A DNA stretch of 57,335 nt from an uncultured Sulfurovum sp. (GTDB lineage Bacteria; Campylobacterota; Campylobacteria; Campylobacterales; Sulfurovaceae): the NCBI GenBank assembly GCA_913055205.1, contig CAJXJN010000012.1:1-57335 (forward strand), in the 5' to 3' direction. Position numbers and translations under genes: made by a program. This document shows positions 1-9,005 of the stretch, piece by piece; the stretch's first letter is position 1, and each line of letters opens with the position of its first letter. The notes beneath the pieces are model-generated. The model worked only from the letters and a program-made list of their open reading frames with translations, was not told the origin of the DNA and searched no databases.

Positions 1-48
1 AACCCTCTCTTTCACGTTACTCTCTCAGAAATTGCACTTATTGGTTGA
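1..48 (+). pseudogene. 3' end of an unknown gene (partial, degenerate copy)
   Basis: Frame 1 is open from the window edge and reads NPLFHVTLSEIALIG before a TGA at 46-48. The reverse complement of the other window end encodes NPLFHVIFSEIALIVGIG and continues for 19 more residues, so this is a shorter, probably decayed copy of the same gene end. DNA similarity continues past the stop with small indels to about base 75. The family is not recognised. The call rests on similarity between the two ends only. Confidence 0.35.
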
Positions 49-140
49 ATTGGCGTCTTAAAAAATATAGAAATATGATATTCTTATGCTATGCGCATTA
101 TTCATAGATGCATAATAACAACAAAGACAAGGAGTTTATT

Positions 141-696
141 ATGGTAAAAAAGATAGCAACTGCCCTTTTGTGTGTGGCACTTGGAAGTTCACTTCATGCA
201 AGAGATATTTCAATAGGTGAAAAGTTTGTAGGATTGGAAGTAGGTGCAGCAACAATACAGGCTGATACGGCAGGAATTTTTGGTGAAACAGAGTATCAGG
301 GGGACAGATGTAGAGATCGGTATTCGTATCGGTGCACAAAATGAGACATGGAGAACAATGCTTATCTGGGATCATTTTGACAGTAGCGATGACAATCAAA
401 ATTATGAAAAAGGCTTGTTTGAGTTGGACTATTATCTCTTCACCTCGCAATTTAACACCGTCTCTTTTAGACCTTATATCGGTTTAAATCTTGGATATAT
501 GAATTATGAATCTGATGCTGGTGGTGCCGGTGATGATATATCTGAAAGTGGTTTTCTCTATGGTGGACAAGCAGGATTTACTGTTGATTTGATGGATACT
601 GTAGATCTTGATGTGATGTATCGTTATTCACTTACAGATGCTGCACATACTGACCATATCGAAAGTTTTGTTGTGGGTATTAATTATATTTATTAG
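141..696 (+). pseudogene. Outer-membrane beta-barrel protein, frameshifted
   Basis: ATG 141 follows AAGGAG and opens a typical signal peptide (MVKKIATALLCVALGSSLHA). The reading frame runs to GETEYQG and then breaks at a run of five G (299-303). With one G removed it continues directly as TDVEIGIRIGAQNETW to the stop at 694-696, giving one protein of about 184 residues. The second half has alternating hydrophobic and aromatic strands and ends in a Phe/Tyr-rich strand (VVGINYIY), as small outer-membrane barrels do. Either the gene is disrupted by a 1-base insertion or the base is a sequencing error; the intact flanking frames favour a recent event. G5 is short for a phase-variable tract. It lies just upstream of a lipoprotein gene and may share its transcript. 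The ligand or function is unknown. Confidence 0.7.
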
Positions 697-713
697 GGTA
701 TAAAGGACTTTTA

Positions 714-1304
714 ATGAGAAAAAATATAGTAGCGACTTTAACATTTTTGTTTGTGTCTATCCTCACATTGACTGGATGTGGAAGTACAAGTAATACAGGT
801 GGGGATACTGAAACTACGGTTGTAGTAGAGATGCAGGAAAATAAAATAATTCTTCAACCGAATGGTACTGATTTTACTTTATCCCTGCCATTTACCAAAA
901 AACTGGATAGTACTTATCGTGTAGAATTGAATAATTTTACGTTGGCGGTAAGTGGATGTACTATTAGTACAGGCATAGCTAAAGTTGCAGCTTTACGATG
1001 GGGAAGTTACAGTGCGACAACAGAGACAATACCTAACGATGGTGACGATCATAATGTAACACTGACATTGGGTATTTCTGATTTTATAGCGCCCTTGATA
1101 GGTGTTGATATTGTTCCTGAAAGTATTGTGAGCAGTAGTTCGGCATGTGATTTAAATACCTCTTTCGGTTCAGCAACAAATCTGCATACAGACGAAAATG
1201 GGACAATAAGAGTACAAATTTCAACACATCTCTCTAGTGATGCTGTAGCTGACTGTGATATTACTTGGAGTGCGACTCAAAGTGGTATTTATCGAGAATA
1301 CTGA
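714..1304 (+). CDS. Hypothetical lipoprotein
   Basis: This is a 196-residue protein with a lipoprotein signal: a Lys/Arg n-region, a hydrophobic core and the lipobox LTGC with Cys at about residue 22, followed by a Ser/Thr/Gly-rich linker. It should be lipid-anchored in the periplasm or outer membrane. The rest is Thr/Ser-rich and probably beta-structured, with a few Cys (around GCT, ACD and DCD) that could form disulfides. No family is recognised. It starts 18 bp after the frameshifted barrel gene, and a strong terminator follows it, so the two may form one unit. Confidence 0.7.
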   Translation: MRKNIVATLTFLFVSILTLTGCGSTSNTGGDTETTVVVEMQENKIILQPNGTDFTLSLPFTKKLDSTYRVELNNFTLAVSGCTISTGIAKVAALRWGSYSATTETIPNDGDDHNVTLTLGISDFIAPLIGVDIVPESIVSSSSACDLNTSFGSATNLHTDENGTIRVQISTHLSSDAVADCDITWSATQSGIYREY

Positions 1305-1317
1305 TTATAAAATATTC

Positions 1318-1343
1318 AAAGGAGTACAATTCTGTACTCCTTT
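1318..1343 (+). terminator. Rho-independent terminator after the lipoprotein gene
   Basis: A perfect 11-bp stem AAAGGAGTACA / TGTACTCCTTT with the loop ATTC sits 14 bp after the lipoprotein stop. The stem is A/T-terminated, so it may act in both directions. Confidence 0.8.
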
Positions 1344-1368
1344 AACCATATCTTCCTAAATTTTCTAC

Positions 1369-1374
1369 TATAAT
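1369..1374 (+). promoter_or_regulatory. Probable -10 box of the serS promoter
   Basis: TATAAT lies 32 bp upstream of the serS ATG and just after the terminator. No good TTGACA is seen 17 bp upstream, which is normal for Campylobacterota sigma-70 promoters, where the -35 region is often weak and T-rich. Confidence 0.45.
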
Positions 1375-1406
1375 TCCTTAAATATTTTATTTATTAGGTA
1401 CATTTT

Positions 1407-2651
1407 ATGATCGATCTTAAATATCTACAAAACAACTTCGATGAAGCAAGTTCCAAACTGAAAAAGAAAGGTGTAGATACAGATACACTTGAAAAACTTC
1501 AAATACTTTTTGCATCTTTAAAAGAAGCCAATGCTACATTGGAAGCTGCAAAAGCAGAGCAGAACAGCATGTCTAAACTCTTTGGGCAGTATATGCGTGA
1601 GGGTAAAGATATTACTGAGCTTAAAGCAAAAGTGGATGCAAACAAAGAAGCGATGGTACCACTTCAGGAAAAGGCCAGAGAAGCTGAAGAAGCGCTCTAC
1701 AACGTAGCGCTTGCTATGCCTAACTTTCCGGATGACTCTGTACCGGAGGGTGCAGATGAAGATGATAATGTTGAGCTTCGTAAAGTCTTAGAGCCTAGAA
1801 GTTTTGATTTTGAACCTAAAGAACATTGGGATTTAGCTGAAAGAAACGGATGGATAGACTTCGAACGTGGAGTGAAACTTGCAAAGAGTCGTTTCTCAGT
1901 ACTTCGTGGTGAGGCTGCAAGGCTTGAAAGAGCATTGATAAACTTCTTCCTTGATACCAATGCTACCAAAGGTTTTGAAGAGCTTTGTGTACCATTTATG
2001 AATAACTCTGCAATGCTTCAGGGTACAGGACAACTTCCAAAGTTTGAAGATGACCTTTTTAAGATAGACGGAGAAGACCTCTACCTCATACCTACAGCAG
2101 AAGTACCATTGACCAATATGTATAATAATGAGATACTCGCTGAAAAAGAACTTCCTGTGCTTATGACAGGTTACACACCATGTTTTAGAAAAGAAGCTGG
2201 TAGTGCAGGGCGTGATACACGTGGGATGATACGCCAACATCAGTTTGACAAAGTGGAAATGGTAGCCATAGCGCACCCAGATAAAAGTGATGAAGTCTTT
2301 GAAATGATGGTACAAAATGCCTCAGATATCTTAACTGCACTTGGTTTACCTCATAGAGTGGTAGAACTATGTGGTGGTGACTTGGGCTTTTCAGCTGCAA
2401 GTACCATAGACTTGGAAGTATGGCTTCCCGGACAGAATAAATACCGCGAGATCTCTTCTATCTCAAACACTAGAGACTTCCAGGCAAGACGTGCCAAAAT
2501 TCGTTTTAAAGACGGAAAGAAAAACAGATTGGTACATACGCTGAACGGTTCAGCTTTGGCTGTTGGCCGTACGTTGATCGCGATCATGGAGAATTATCAG
2601 AATGAAGACGGAACGATTGAGATTCCTGAGGTACTTAAGAAGTATATGTAG
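1407..2651 (+). CDS. serS: Seryl-tRNA synthetase
   Basis: This class II aminoacyl-tRNA synthetase charges tRNA-Ser (and tRNA-Sec) with serine in the cytoplasm. The length of 414 residues is normal. The first ~110 residues form the charged helical hairpin that holds the tRNA. Motif 2 is seen as [16 protein letters not shown] (around residue 257) and motif 3 as [18 protein letters not shown] (around residue 380), ending in the usual IPEVLKKYM tail. The ATG follows TTATTAGG. The gene is monocistronic, between a terminator and a REP-like element, and converges on leuA. Confidence 0.97.
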   Translation: MIDLKYLQNNFDEASSKLKKKGVDTDTLEKLQILFASLKEANATLEAAKAEQNSMSKLFGQYMREGKDITELKAKVDANKEAMVPLQEKAREAEEALYNVALAMPNFPDDSVPEGADEDDNVELRKVLEPRSFDFEPKEHWDLAERNGWIDFERGVKLAKSRFSVLRGEAARLERALINFFLDTNATKGFEELCVPFMNNSAMLQGTGQLPKFEDDLFKIDGEDLYLIPTAEVPLTNMYNNEILAEKELPVLMTGYTPCFRKEAGSAGRDTRGMIRQHQFDKVEMVAIAHPDKSDEVFEMMVQNASDILTALGLPHRVVELCGGDLGFSAASTIDLEVWLPGQNKYREISSISNTRDFQARRAKIRFKDGKKNRLVHTLNGSALAVGRTLIAIMENYQNEDGTIEIPEVLKKYM

Positions 2652-2655
2652 ATAC

Positions 2656-2726
2656 GTAGGGGCACCCCTCGTGGGTGCCCAATAAAATATTTTAAATATA
2701 AGGGCAGCCACAAGGGATGCCCCTAC
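2656..2726. repeat. REP-like pair of inverted palindromic repeats
   Basis: Two head-to-head copies of a ~25-bp palindromic unit (GTAGGGGCA, CCCT, GTGG, TGCCC) lie at 2656-2680 (+) and 2702-2726 (-), between convergent serS and leuA. Each copy folds alone (for example GGGCACCC / GGGTGCCC), and together the arms form a long foldback. The same unit recurs at 40548-40653 and 41078-41144. It can act as a bidirectional terminator or as mRNA 3'-end protection. Confidence 0.75.
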
Positions 2727-2729
2727 ATA

Positions 2730-4289
2730 TTAAACTGTTTTAGAACTATCACTATAACGTGACTTCAACTTCCCTTCCATGCTCAAATAACTATTTAACG
2801 CACCGATGTAGGCTCTGGCAGAGGCTAACATTGTGTCTATATTTAAGCCATGTCCTATGATGGCAGGTTCATTATCATTAAATGAGACTTTTACGGTTAC
2901 AGAAGCCAAGGCGTCTTTACCTTCACTCACTGACTTAACTTTGTAGTCTTCCAACTTGCCGGCATAACCTGAGATTCTGTCAATAGTTTTAAAGATAGCA
3001 TCTATGGTTCCTTCACCAATGCTTGCATCAATGATCTCATTATCATCTTTTTTGATGCTGACAGCAGCACTGGGCACACCATTACTGCAATCCATCAACT
3101 GTAATGAGACCAACTCAAACACTTTTGGTGCAGAGGTCATTTCATTCGTAACCAATGCTCTTAAGTCATCATCATAAATCTCTTTTTTTCTATCAGCCAA
3201 TATCTTAAAGCGTTCAAAAGAAGTGTTCAATGCTTCATCATCCAAGGTAAAGCCTAGTTTACTCAACTTGTCTTTAAATGCTGCACGCCCGGAGTGTTTA
3301 CCTAAGACCAAAGTATCTTTCATATCCAAACCAATGTCTTCCGGTCGGATGATCTCATAGGTTTCTTTGTGTTTTAGCATACCATCCTGATGTATGCCGC
3401 TTTCATGAGCAAAAGCATTTTTACCTACGATGGCTTTATTGGGTTGTGGTTCTATGCCTGTGATACTGGCTATCAAACGGCTGCTTGGATAGATCTCTTT
3501 TGTATTGATGTTTGTATCAAATTCTGAAAAGACATCTGAACGGGTTTTTAATGCCATCACAATCTCTTCAAGAGCTGCGTTACCTGCACGTTCACCTAAA
3601 CCGTTGATAGTACATTCTACCTGTCTTGCACCATTCATCACAGCTTCTAAAGAGTTTGCTACACCCAAGCCCAGGTCATTGTGGTTATGGACTGAAATGA
3701 TAGCTCTGCCTTTGACATATTCACTCATCTCTTTGACCATAGCACCTATCTCAAAAGGAAGTCTAAAGCCAACGGTATCCGGCAAGTTAATAGTACTTGC
3801 ACCTGCTTCTATGACGGCATCACTTATCTCTTTCATAAAGCCGATGTCTGAACGCCCTGCATCTTCACAGGAAAACTCTACATCATCTACGAATGTACGT
3901 GCGTACTCAACCGCACGTACAGCTCTCCTGATGACTTCGTCCGGGGTCATCTTGAGTTTATACTCCATGTGTATTTTACTGGTTGCAATGAAAGTGTGAA
4001 TTCGTTTCATATTTGCGTTGGCAATAGCATCACCTGCTGCTTTCACATCAGAGTCAATAGCCCTGGCTAGAGAACAGATAGTAGAGTTTTTCACTCTTTG
4101 TGCTATTTTCTCTATGGCATCAAAGTCTCCGGGACTTGCTGCTGCAAATCCGGCTTCAATGATATCTACACCCAAACGCTCCAATTGTGCAGCGATCTGG
4201 ATCTTCTCTTCAGTGTTCATAGAAGCCCCTGGACTCTGTTCACCGTCTCTTAATGTTGTATCAAATATTTTAATGATATTTTTGCTCAT
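2730..4289 (-). CDS. leuA: 2-isopropylmalate synthase
   Basis: LeuA condenses acetyl-CoA with 2-oxoisovalerate, the first committed step of leucine synthesis. The protein has 519 residues. A TIM-barrel catalytic domain starts with [15 protein letters not shown] (residues 10-24, metal and substrate binding), the conserved [13 protein letters not shown] carries the metal-binding His pair, and a C-terminal regulatory domain from about residue 390 gives allosteric leucine feedback and separates it from homocitrate or citramalate synthases without this domain. The SD AAAGGT precedes the ATG. leuB, leuC and leuD are not in the window. A leucine-rich leader peptide and its own promoter lie upstream, so leuA is probably uncoupled from pssA and controlled by leucine. 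Confidence 0.96.
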   Translation of the reverse strand: MSKNIIKIFDTTLRDGEQSPGASMNTEEKIQIAAQLERLGVDIIEAGFAAASPGDFDAIEKIAQRVKNSTICSLARAIDSDVKAAGDAIANANMKRIHTFIATSKIHMEYKLKMTPDEVIRRAVRAVEYARTFVDDVEFSCEDAGRSDIGFMKEISDAVIEAGASTINLPDTVGFRLPFEIGAMVKEMSEYVKGRAIISVHNHNDLGLGVANSLEAVMNGARQVECTINGLGERAGNAALEEIVMALKTRSDVFSEFDTNINTKEIYPSSRLIASITGIEPQPNKAIVGKNAFAHESGIHQDGMLKHKETYEIIRPEDIGLDMKDTLVLGKHSGRAAFKDKLSKLGFTLDDEALNTSFERFKILADRKKEIYDDDLRALVTNEMTSAPKVFELVSLQLMDCSNGVPSAAVSIKKDDNEIIDASIGEGTIDAIFKTIDRISGYAGKLEDYKVKSVSEGKDALASVTVKVSFNDNEPAIIGHGLNIDTMLASARAYIGALNSYLSMEGKLKSRYSDSSKTV

Positions 4290-4362
4290 TATGTTTACCT
4301 TTTGGTTGTAAAAGAATACTCGTATGTTATGTATATAAGTATCATAAGAATTGTCTAATTTT

Positions 4363-4381
4363 ACCTAAATATTGGTTAGGT
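4363..4381. promoter_or_regulatory. Inverted repeat in the leuL-leuA spacer
   Basis: ACCTAA and TTAGGT are separated by 7 nt between the leader peptide and leuA. It is a weak A/T-rich stem that could belong to the attenuator fold or be an operator. No U-run follows it. Confidence 0.3.
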
Positions 4382-4431
4382 TATTTAGAATAGAATGTGT
4401 GTGTAATTAAAAAGTATGAATTGTCAAACGA

Positions 4432-4506
4432 TTAGAGTGCAAGCAGTAGCAGGAGAGTACTATCTTGTTTGAAAATGGTATGTGTTTTTATGATATTTTT
4501 CATCAT
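4432..4506 (-). CDS. leuL: leuA leader peptide (leucine attenuator)
   Basis: This short ORF lies upstream of leuA. After the SD AGGAGAAC, two in-frame ATGs (4506 and 4503) open a 24- or 23-residue peptide ending TLLLLLAL and TAA. Five consecutive Leu codons (CTC, CTG, CTA, CTG, CTT) are followed by Ala and a sixth Leu (CTC). This is the signature of a translated leader that senses leucyl-tRNA supply. The second ATG has the better SD spacing (6 nt). A sigma-70-like promoter sits directly upstream. About 140 nt separate its stop from leuA. I see no classical G+C-rich hairpin plus U-run there, so the switch could be Rho-dependent or translational. Too short for the usual gene callers. Confidence 0.8.
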   Translation of the reverse strand: MMKNIIKTHTIFKQDSTLLLLLAL

Positions 4507-4528
4507 GTTCTCCTGTTGATTTTTAGGA

Positions 4529-4557
4529 AGTATACCGTAATTCCAAATAAATCACAA
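4529..4557 (-). promoter_or_regulatory. Promoter for leuL-leuA
   Basis: On the minus strand, TTGTGA (4552-4557) and TATACT (4529-4534) are separated by exactly 17 bp. The -35 element lies just after the pssA stop, and the predicted transcript starts about 15-20 nt upstream of the leader peptide ATG. Confidence 0.6.
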
Positions 4558-4567
4558 GGGAGAATAA

Positions 4568-5284
4568 TTATCTTTTAATTTTAATCTTTCGTATCTTAAG
4601 ATTTCGTAAAGCTCTAAGCGGTCCATAAAGTGTATATACCAAGATAATAATCGCAAAACCTTCTGCAGCAAAAAGATAAAGAAGAGAAGCAATAAGTACA
4701 AGAATTATCATTGTTTTAAAAACCATTGGTTTGTCGAGTTTGATCTTTTTGAAAGAAGGATAGCGAAAATTACTTACCATGAGTATAGCCACACCTAAAG
4801 TAAGAAAGAGGAGTATCATACTATAGCTTTCAAGTGTATATTTATGAAAAAGAAGTATCCACATAGAGATGAAGATAGCAGCTGCAGGAATGGGTAAACC
4901 TATAAATACATTAGGGTCAGTTTTTGCTGTAGATATATTGAAACGTGCTAAACGTATGGCACCAAAGATCACGTAAAGAGCAGAGACTAAAATACCAAAT
5001 CGACCAAACTCATGACCTATGAAAAAGTAAAGTAACATGGCTGGAGCAATACCAAAAGAGATAATATCTGCCAGGGAGTCAAACTCTACGCCAAATTGAC
5101 TTGTAGTGTTAGTCATGCGGGCAACGCGACCATCCAGTCCATCAAAGATAAGTGCTAGAAGAATGAGCCAAGCAGCAAGTATAAAGTGACCCTTGCTTGC
5201 TTCTACAATACTTATCACGCCTACAAAAATACTGCTTGCTGTAAACAGGTTCGGTAAGACGTAGATAAGGTTTGGTCTATGCAT
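4568..5284 (-). CDS. pssA: CDP-diacylglycerol--serine O-phosphatidyltransferase
   Basis: PssA makes phosphatidylserine from CDP-diacylglycerol and serine at the inner membrane, the precursor of phosphatidylethanolamine. I chose the start [15 protein letters not shown] (238 residues), which overlaps the ftsH stop by 8 bp; a longer frame would add 16 basic residues inside ftsH. The CDP-alcohol phosphotransferase motif D-G-x2-A-R-x8-G-x3-D-x3-D is complete (D51, G52, A55, R56, G65, D69, D73). About seven to eight hydrophobic segments follow. Translational coupling to ftsH is likely. A psd gene, often adjacent in relatives, is not present here. Confidence 0.93.
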   Translation of the reverse strand: MHRPNLIYVLPNLFTASSIFVGVISIVEASKGHFILAAWLILLALIFDGLDGRVARMTNTTSQFGVEFDSLADIISFGIAPAMLLYFFIGHEFGRFGILVSALYVIFGAIRLARFNISTAKTDPNVFIGLPIPAAAIFISMWILLFHKYTLESYSMILLFLTLGVAILMVSNFRYPSFKKIKLDKPMVFKTMIILVLIASLLYLFAAEGFAIIILVYTLYGPLRALRNLKIRKIKIKR

Positions 5285-7241
5285 CGTCTGTTTTATCTTC
5301 TTCTGATTCTTTTTTTGATACCTTTTTACCATGTGCTAAACGGCTCTTAAGGTTATTCTCTTTTTCATAAGTATCGATAATCTCACGCACTTTGTTACCT
5401 TCAATGACTTCAACATCCAGGAGCACACCGGCCATATTTTCAATGGCTTGGTGATATTCGTTGAGTGTTTTCTTTACAAAGGCATAACGCTCATTCAGTG
5501 TGGTTCTGATGTGATTATCGATATTTTCAGCCATTTTTTCACTATAGTCTGTAGATGCCATACCGCCACCCAAGAAGCTGTTTTCAGTTCTTTTTAGTAC
5601 CATAAGACCTGCTACATCAGACATTCCATAAACAGAGACCATATCTTTCAGGATGGCAGTTGCACGGTCAAGGTCATTACCTGCACCTGTGCTTATCTCA
5701 CCGATGAATATTTCTTCTGCTGCACGTCCGCCAAGGAGTACATCTATCTCTGCCATGAGTTCATGTTTTTGTTTTAAGAATCTGTCTTCATCATCCGGAA
5801 GGTGCAGTGTATAACCTAATGCACCTAACCCTCTAGGGATGATAGAGACTTTGGTAACACGTGTAGCACCTTTAGTGAGTTCTGCCATTAGTGCATGACC
5901 ACTTTCATGATAGGCAACGATCCTTTTTTCAACATCAGATATCTTTCTGTTTTTTTTCTCAAGACCTACGAAAGATCTTTCAATAGCTTCCAATAGGTCA
6001 GCTTGTTCTATCTCTTTTTTGTTGAATCTACCGGCAAGCAGAGCAGCCTCGTTGATAATGTTTGCCAGATCCGCACCTGCCAATCCGGCAGTCTGTTTTG
6101 CAACGATCTGCAGGTCAACATTTGAAGCAAGTTTTACCCCTTTTGAGTGTACTTTAAGGATAGCTAAACGACCATCATAGTCGGGTTTGTCTACAAGTAC
6201 CTGTCTGTCAAAACGTCCAGCCCTAAGCAAAGCAGCATCAAGTGTTTCAGGTCTGTTTGTCGCTGCAAGTACAATGACAGGAGTGTCTGTACCAAAGCCA
6301 TCCATTTCAGCAAGAAGTTGATTTAATGTCTGTTCTCTCTCATCATTACCACCCATTTGACCACCAGATGCACGGCTTTTACCGATAGCATCGATCTCAT
6401 CGATAAAGATGATAGATGGAGCCTCTTTTTTAGCCTGTGCAAAAAGATCACGTACACGACTTGCACCTACACCTACAAACATTTCGATGAAGCCTGAACC
6501 ACTCACGGAAAAGAAAGGAACAGATGCTTCGCCTGCCACTGCTTTTGCAAGAAGTGTTTTCCCTGTACCCGGAGGTCCGACAAGGAGTAAACCTTTAGGG
6601 ATTTTGGCACCCAGTTCAATGTATCGTTCCGGGAACTTAAGAAAATCAACGATCTCTTTAACTTCATCTTTGGCTTCTTCTACCCCTTGCACATCATCAA
6701 ACTTTGTATCGGGCTTTTCAGAGTTGATAAGCTTGTCTGCTTTTCCGGCACCAAGGATCCCTCCACCCATGCCTTTAGACATTTTTTTAGCCAAGAAGAT
6801 CCAGATCCCAAAGAAGATAAGGATAGGAAGCATCATACTGATAAGCTCAGAGAAAAAACCATTTCCCATGACACCTTCATAGGTGATGTTTTTCTTTTCA
6901 AGCAAAGGGATAAGGTCTTTATCGTATGTTGGTACATTTTGTGCGATATAACGTATCTTACGTCCATTTTGTTCACTGATAGCTTCAATACTTGAAGGTG
7001 TAAGTTTTACACTTTGGACAGCTCCTTCTTCTATCTCTTTTTTAATTTCAGAGTATTTGACTTGTTTAGTCTGTGCGATGTTGTTGGTATTAAGCATTGT
7101 GCCTAAACTTTCACCTTCTCCTACAAAAGATTTGAAGATCATAATGATAATAATGGAAAATATTGCAAATGCAAGCAGGGGATTGTTATTGAAAAAATTA
7201 TTGTTATTATTTTTTTGATTGTTATTGTTTTGATTAGCCAT
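5277..7241 (-). CDS. ftsH: ATP-dependent zinc metalloprotease FtsH
   Basis: This membrane-anchored AAA+ protease degrades misfolded membrane proteins and short-lived regulators, in many bacteria including LpxC. The 654 residues contain an Asn-rich N-terminus (many NNNN runs), TM1 at about 23-40, a periplasmic domain, TM2 ([16 protein letters not shown]), Walker A GPPGTGKT (around 218), Walker [13 protein letters not shown], the second region of homology around [18 protein letters not shown], and the zinc site HESGH (around 444). It is followed with overlap by pssA. Its 5' leader carries two copies of a structured repeat (7263-7443). Confidence 0.97.
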   Translation of the reverse strand: MANQNNNNQKNNNNNFFNNNPLLAFAIFSIIIIMIFKSFVGEGESLGTMLNTNNIAQTKQVKYSEIKKEIEEGAVQSVKLTPSSIEAISEQNGRKIRYIAQNVPTYDKDLIPLLEKKNITYEGVMGNGFFSELISMMLPILIFFGIWIFLAKKMSKGMGGGILGAGKADKLINSEKPDTKFDDVQGVEEAKDEVKEIVDFLKFPERYIELGAKIPKGLLLVGPPGTGKTLLAKAVAGEASVPFFSVSGSGFIEMFVGVGASRVRDLFAQAKKEAPSIIFIDEIDAIGKSRASGGQMGGNDEREQTLNQLLAEMDGFGTDTPVIVLAATNRPETLDAALLRAGRFDRQVLVDKPDYDGRLAILKVHSKGVKLASNVDLQIVAKQTAGLAGADLANIINEAALLAGRFNKKEIEQADLLEAIERSFVGLEKKNRKISDVEKRIVAYHESGHALMAELTKGATRVTKVSIIPRGLGALGYTLHLPDDEDRFLKQKHELMAEIDVLLGGRAAEEIFIGEISTGAGNDLDRATAILKDMVSVYGMSDVAGLMVLKRTENSFLGGGMASTDYSEKMAENIDNHIRTTLNERYAFVKKTLNEYHQAIENMAGVLLDVEVIEGNKVREIIDTYEKENNLKSRLAHGKKVSKKESEEDKTDDA

Positions 7242-7262
7242 TGGCTTCCTTTTTTATTTATT

Positions 7263-7327
7263 ATACGGGAATTAAGCAAAGCTCAATTCTCTACTTCAGC
7301 AATAGGCTTAAAAGCACTGCTTGCTTT
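7263..7327 (-). repeat. Structured leader repeat, short copy (ftsH 5' region)
   Basis: Read on the minus strand, this shortened copy of the repeat also seen at 7363-7443 and 39147-39226 keeps the first hairpin (AAGCA / TGCTT, 5-nt loop), the block GCCTATTGCTGAAGT, and the terminal hairpin with a UUU loop and the inner stem AATTGAGC / GCTTAATT. The middle part is missing. Confidence 0.55.
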
Positions 7328-7362
7328 TTATATATAAGTATGACCCACTTTTATGTTATTAT

Positions 7363-7443
7363 AACGCAATTTGAACAAAGTCCAACTTGCTACTATAGAT
7401 GCTAAGTCTGCTTCAACAGTGGGCTCATCGTACTTATATGATT
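7363..7443 (-). repeat. Structured leader repeat, full copy (ftsH 5' region)
   Basis: This ~81-nt element lies between prmA and ftsH. On the minus strand it aligns over its whole length (about three quarters identical) with 39147-39226, read in the sense of the downstream gene. It has a 5' hairpin (ATCATA / TACGAT), a conserved core (GATGAGCC, ACTG, TGAAG) and a 3' hairpin AAGTTGGAC-UUU-GTTCAAATT. The 3' stem differs from the kdsA copy by changes that keep base pairing. Confidence 0.6.
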
Positions 7444-7450
7444 TGATGAG

Positions 7451-8266
7451 TTATTTCTTATAGACAAGTGTAACCCACTCATCTTTCAGTGTTCTTTTTT
7501 CCAGTGTGAGTTCTTTAAATGACTCTTTGACCAGTTCTTCTTTTTTATCCAAGATACCTGAAAGTATCAAGTATCCATCCTCTTTTGTGGCAGATTTCAG
7601 ATCTTTTGCAATAAATCTTAACACATCTGCTATGATATTAGCTATGACCACGTCATATGTGCCTTCTGCTTTGTCTATGGAACCTTCCCAGAGCTTATCA
7701 TAGTTCTCTTCATTGAGCTCAAAGTTCTCTTTGCAACTCTCTACTGAAAGTGGGTCTGTATCACAGAGTTCTATGTTTGCACCTAGTTTTTTACAAGCTA
7801 GTCCCAATATACCGGAACCACACCCTACATCAATAATTCTTGCATCCGCTTCAACATATTCGCTAATAGCTTCTAAACATGAAAACGTGGTAGCATGATG
7901 TCCTGAACCAAAAGCAAGAGCAGGGTCTATTTTGATATTTATTAATTCCTCTTTGGGCTCATACCAGCTAGGAAAAATGTAAAACTTTTCTGCTTCTATG
8001 GGTTGTATGGAGTCTTGATAGGTTTTTATCCAGTCTATATTTTCTTTTTCTTCAAGGGTGTATTCCATTTGGATACTGTCACCTAAAGTACTTGCTAATG
8101 ATACAAGAGCATCTTTAACGAAAGTTAAATCAGATTCACTTCGTAAGATAATCTGTCCTTCACCCAGTTCAAGCCCCTCACCGTAAATGTTAGAGATGAA
8201 GTCTGCTATGAAGTCTACGAAGTCATCATTGAGTTTAACGGTTAATTCATGATATGTATTTTGCAT
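7451..8266 (-). CDS. prmA: Ribosomal protein L11 methyltransferase
   Basis: PrmA is an SAM-dependent enzyme that trimethylates ribosomal protein L11. The 271 residues include an N-terminal L11-recognition domain and a class I methyltransferase fold with motif [13 protein letters not shown] (around residue 143) and the PrmA-type motif [21 protein letters not shown] just before motif I is the typical PrmA loop (usually FGTGxHxTT). Its ATG overlaps the hisA stop by one base (TAATG), so translation is coupled. It keeps the ancestral prmA-ftsH order of Campylobacterota. Confidence 0.95.
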   Translation of the reverse strand: MQNTYHELTVKLNDDFVDFIADFISNIYGEGLELGEGQIILRSESDLTFVKDALVSLASTLGDSIQMEYTLEEKENIDWIKTYQDSIQPIEAEKFYIFPSWYEPKEELINIKIDPALAFGSGHHATTFSCLEAISEYVEADARIIDVGCGSGILGLACKKLGANIELCDTDPLSVESCKENFELNEENYDKLWEGSIDKAEGTYDVVIANIIADVLRFIAKDLKSATKEDGYLILSGILDKKEELVKESFKELTLEKRTLKDEWVTLVYKK

Positions 8267-8979
8267 TATGCCTCTTTTGCCAGTTTAAATGCTTCTTCCA
8301 GGTCAAGTGTACCCTCATAAAAGGCTTTGCCGACAATCGTACCGTCACAACCGGCTGAGATAAGGTTTTTAATATCTTCTATGTCTTTAAGCCCGCCAGA
8401 AGCGATAGTCTCAAGTCCGGAAGCTTTGGCGATCGCTACAGTAAAATCTACGTTCACTCCGGTCATCATACCATCACGACCTACATCTGTACAGATGATA
8501 GCTTCCACACCAGCATCTGCAAACTCTTTGGCAAGGTCAGTTGCTTTCATGTCTGAAACTTCTGCCCAACCTTCTACCGCTACCATACCGTCAATAGCAT
8601 CGATACCTACAACGATAGGATACTTCGCGGCCATCTCTTTTACGAACTGAGGGTTTTTGACTGCAACAGAACCTAAGATGAGTCTATCCACTCCAAGGTC
8701 AAGATACATCTTTATAGTCTCTTCATCACGGATACCCCCACCAAGCTCCAGCTTGAGATTGCAGTGCTCTCTAATCTGTTTGATCTGTTCCAAATTTTCA
8801 GGTTTACCTGCAAATGCACCGTTAAGGTCAACAAGGTGTACCCATTCTGATCCAAGCTCTTCAAATCTTTTTGCCACTTGCCAAGGCTCATCAGAGTATA
8901 TTTTTGCTGAGTCCATTAAGCCTTTGCTCAATCTTACTGCTTTACCGTCTTTAAGGTCGATCGCGGGGAGTATTGTCAT
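8266..8979 (-). CDS. hisA: Phosphoribosylformimino-5-aminoimidazole carboxamide ribotide isomerase
   Basis: HisA carries out the Amadori rearrangement of ProFAR in histidine synthesis, just before the HisH/HisF step. It is a 237-residue TIM barrel. [18 protein letters not shown] at the N-terminus holds the catalytic Asp and the first phosphate-binding strand, the second catalytic Asp lies in [13 protein letters not shown], and [11 protein letters not shown] carries the phosphate loop. It lies 26 bp downstream of hisH and overlaps prmA by one base. hisF is not in the window. Confidence 0.96.
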   Translation of the reverse strand: MTILPAIDLKDGKAVRLSKGLMDSAKIYSDEPWQVAKRFEELGSEWVHLVDLNGAFAGKPENLEQIKQIREHCNLKLELGGGIRDEETIKMYLDLGVDRLILGSVAVKNPQFVKEMAAKYPIVVGIDAIDGMVAVEGWAEVSDMKATDLAKEFADAGVEAIICTDVGRDGMMTGVNVDFTVAIAKASGLETIASGGLKDIEDIKNLISAGCDGTIVGKAFYEGTLDLEEAFKLAKEA

Positions 8980-9005
8980 TTGTTTTTTCCTATTTTCCTA
9001 TTTTT

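Noticed and set aside
299-303. Phase-variable poly-G tract
   Set aside because: Campylobacterota contingency tracts are usually seven or more G; five is too short to claim switching.
244-696. A separate 150-residue gene starting at 244
   Set aside because: It lacks a signal peptide and an SD, and its N-terminal residues are an out-of-frame reading of the barrel gene; the true homologous part starts after the G5 run.
4290-4431. Classical intrinsic attenuator terminator before leuA
   Set aside because: I found only A/T-rich weak stems and no stem followed by a U-run, so only the leader peptide is claimed.
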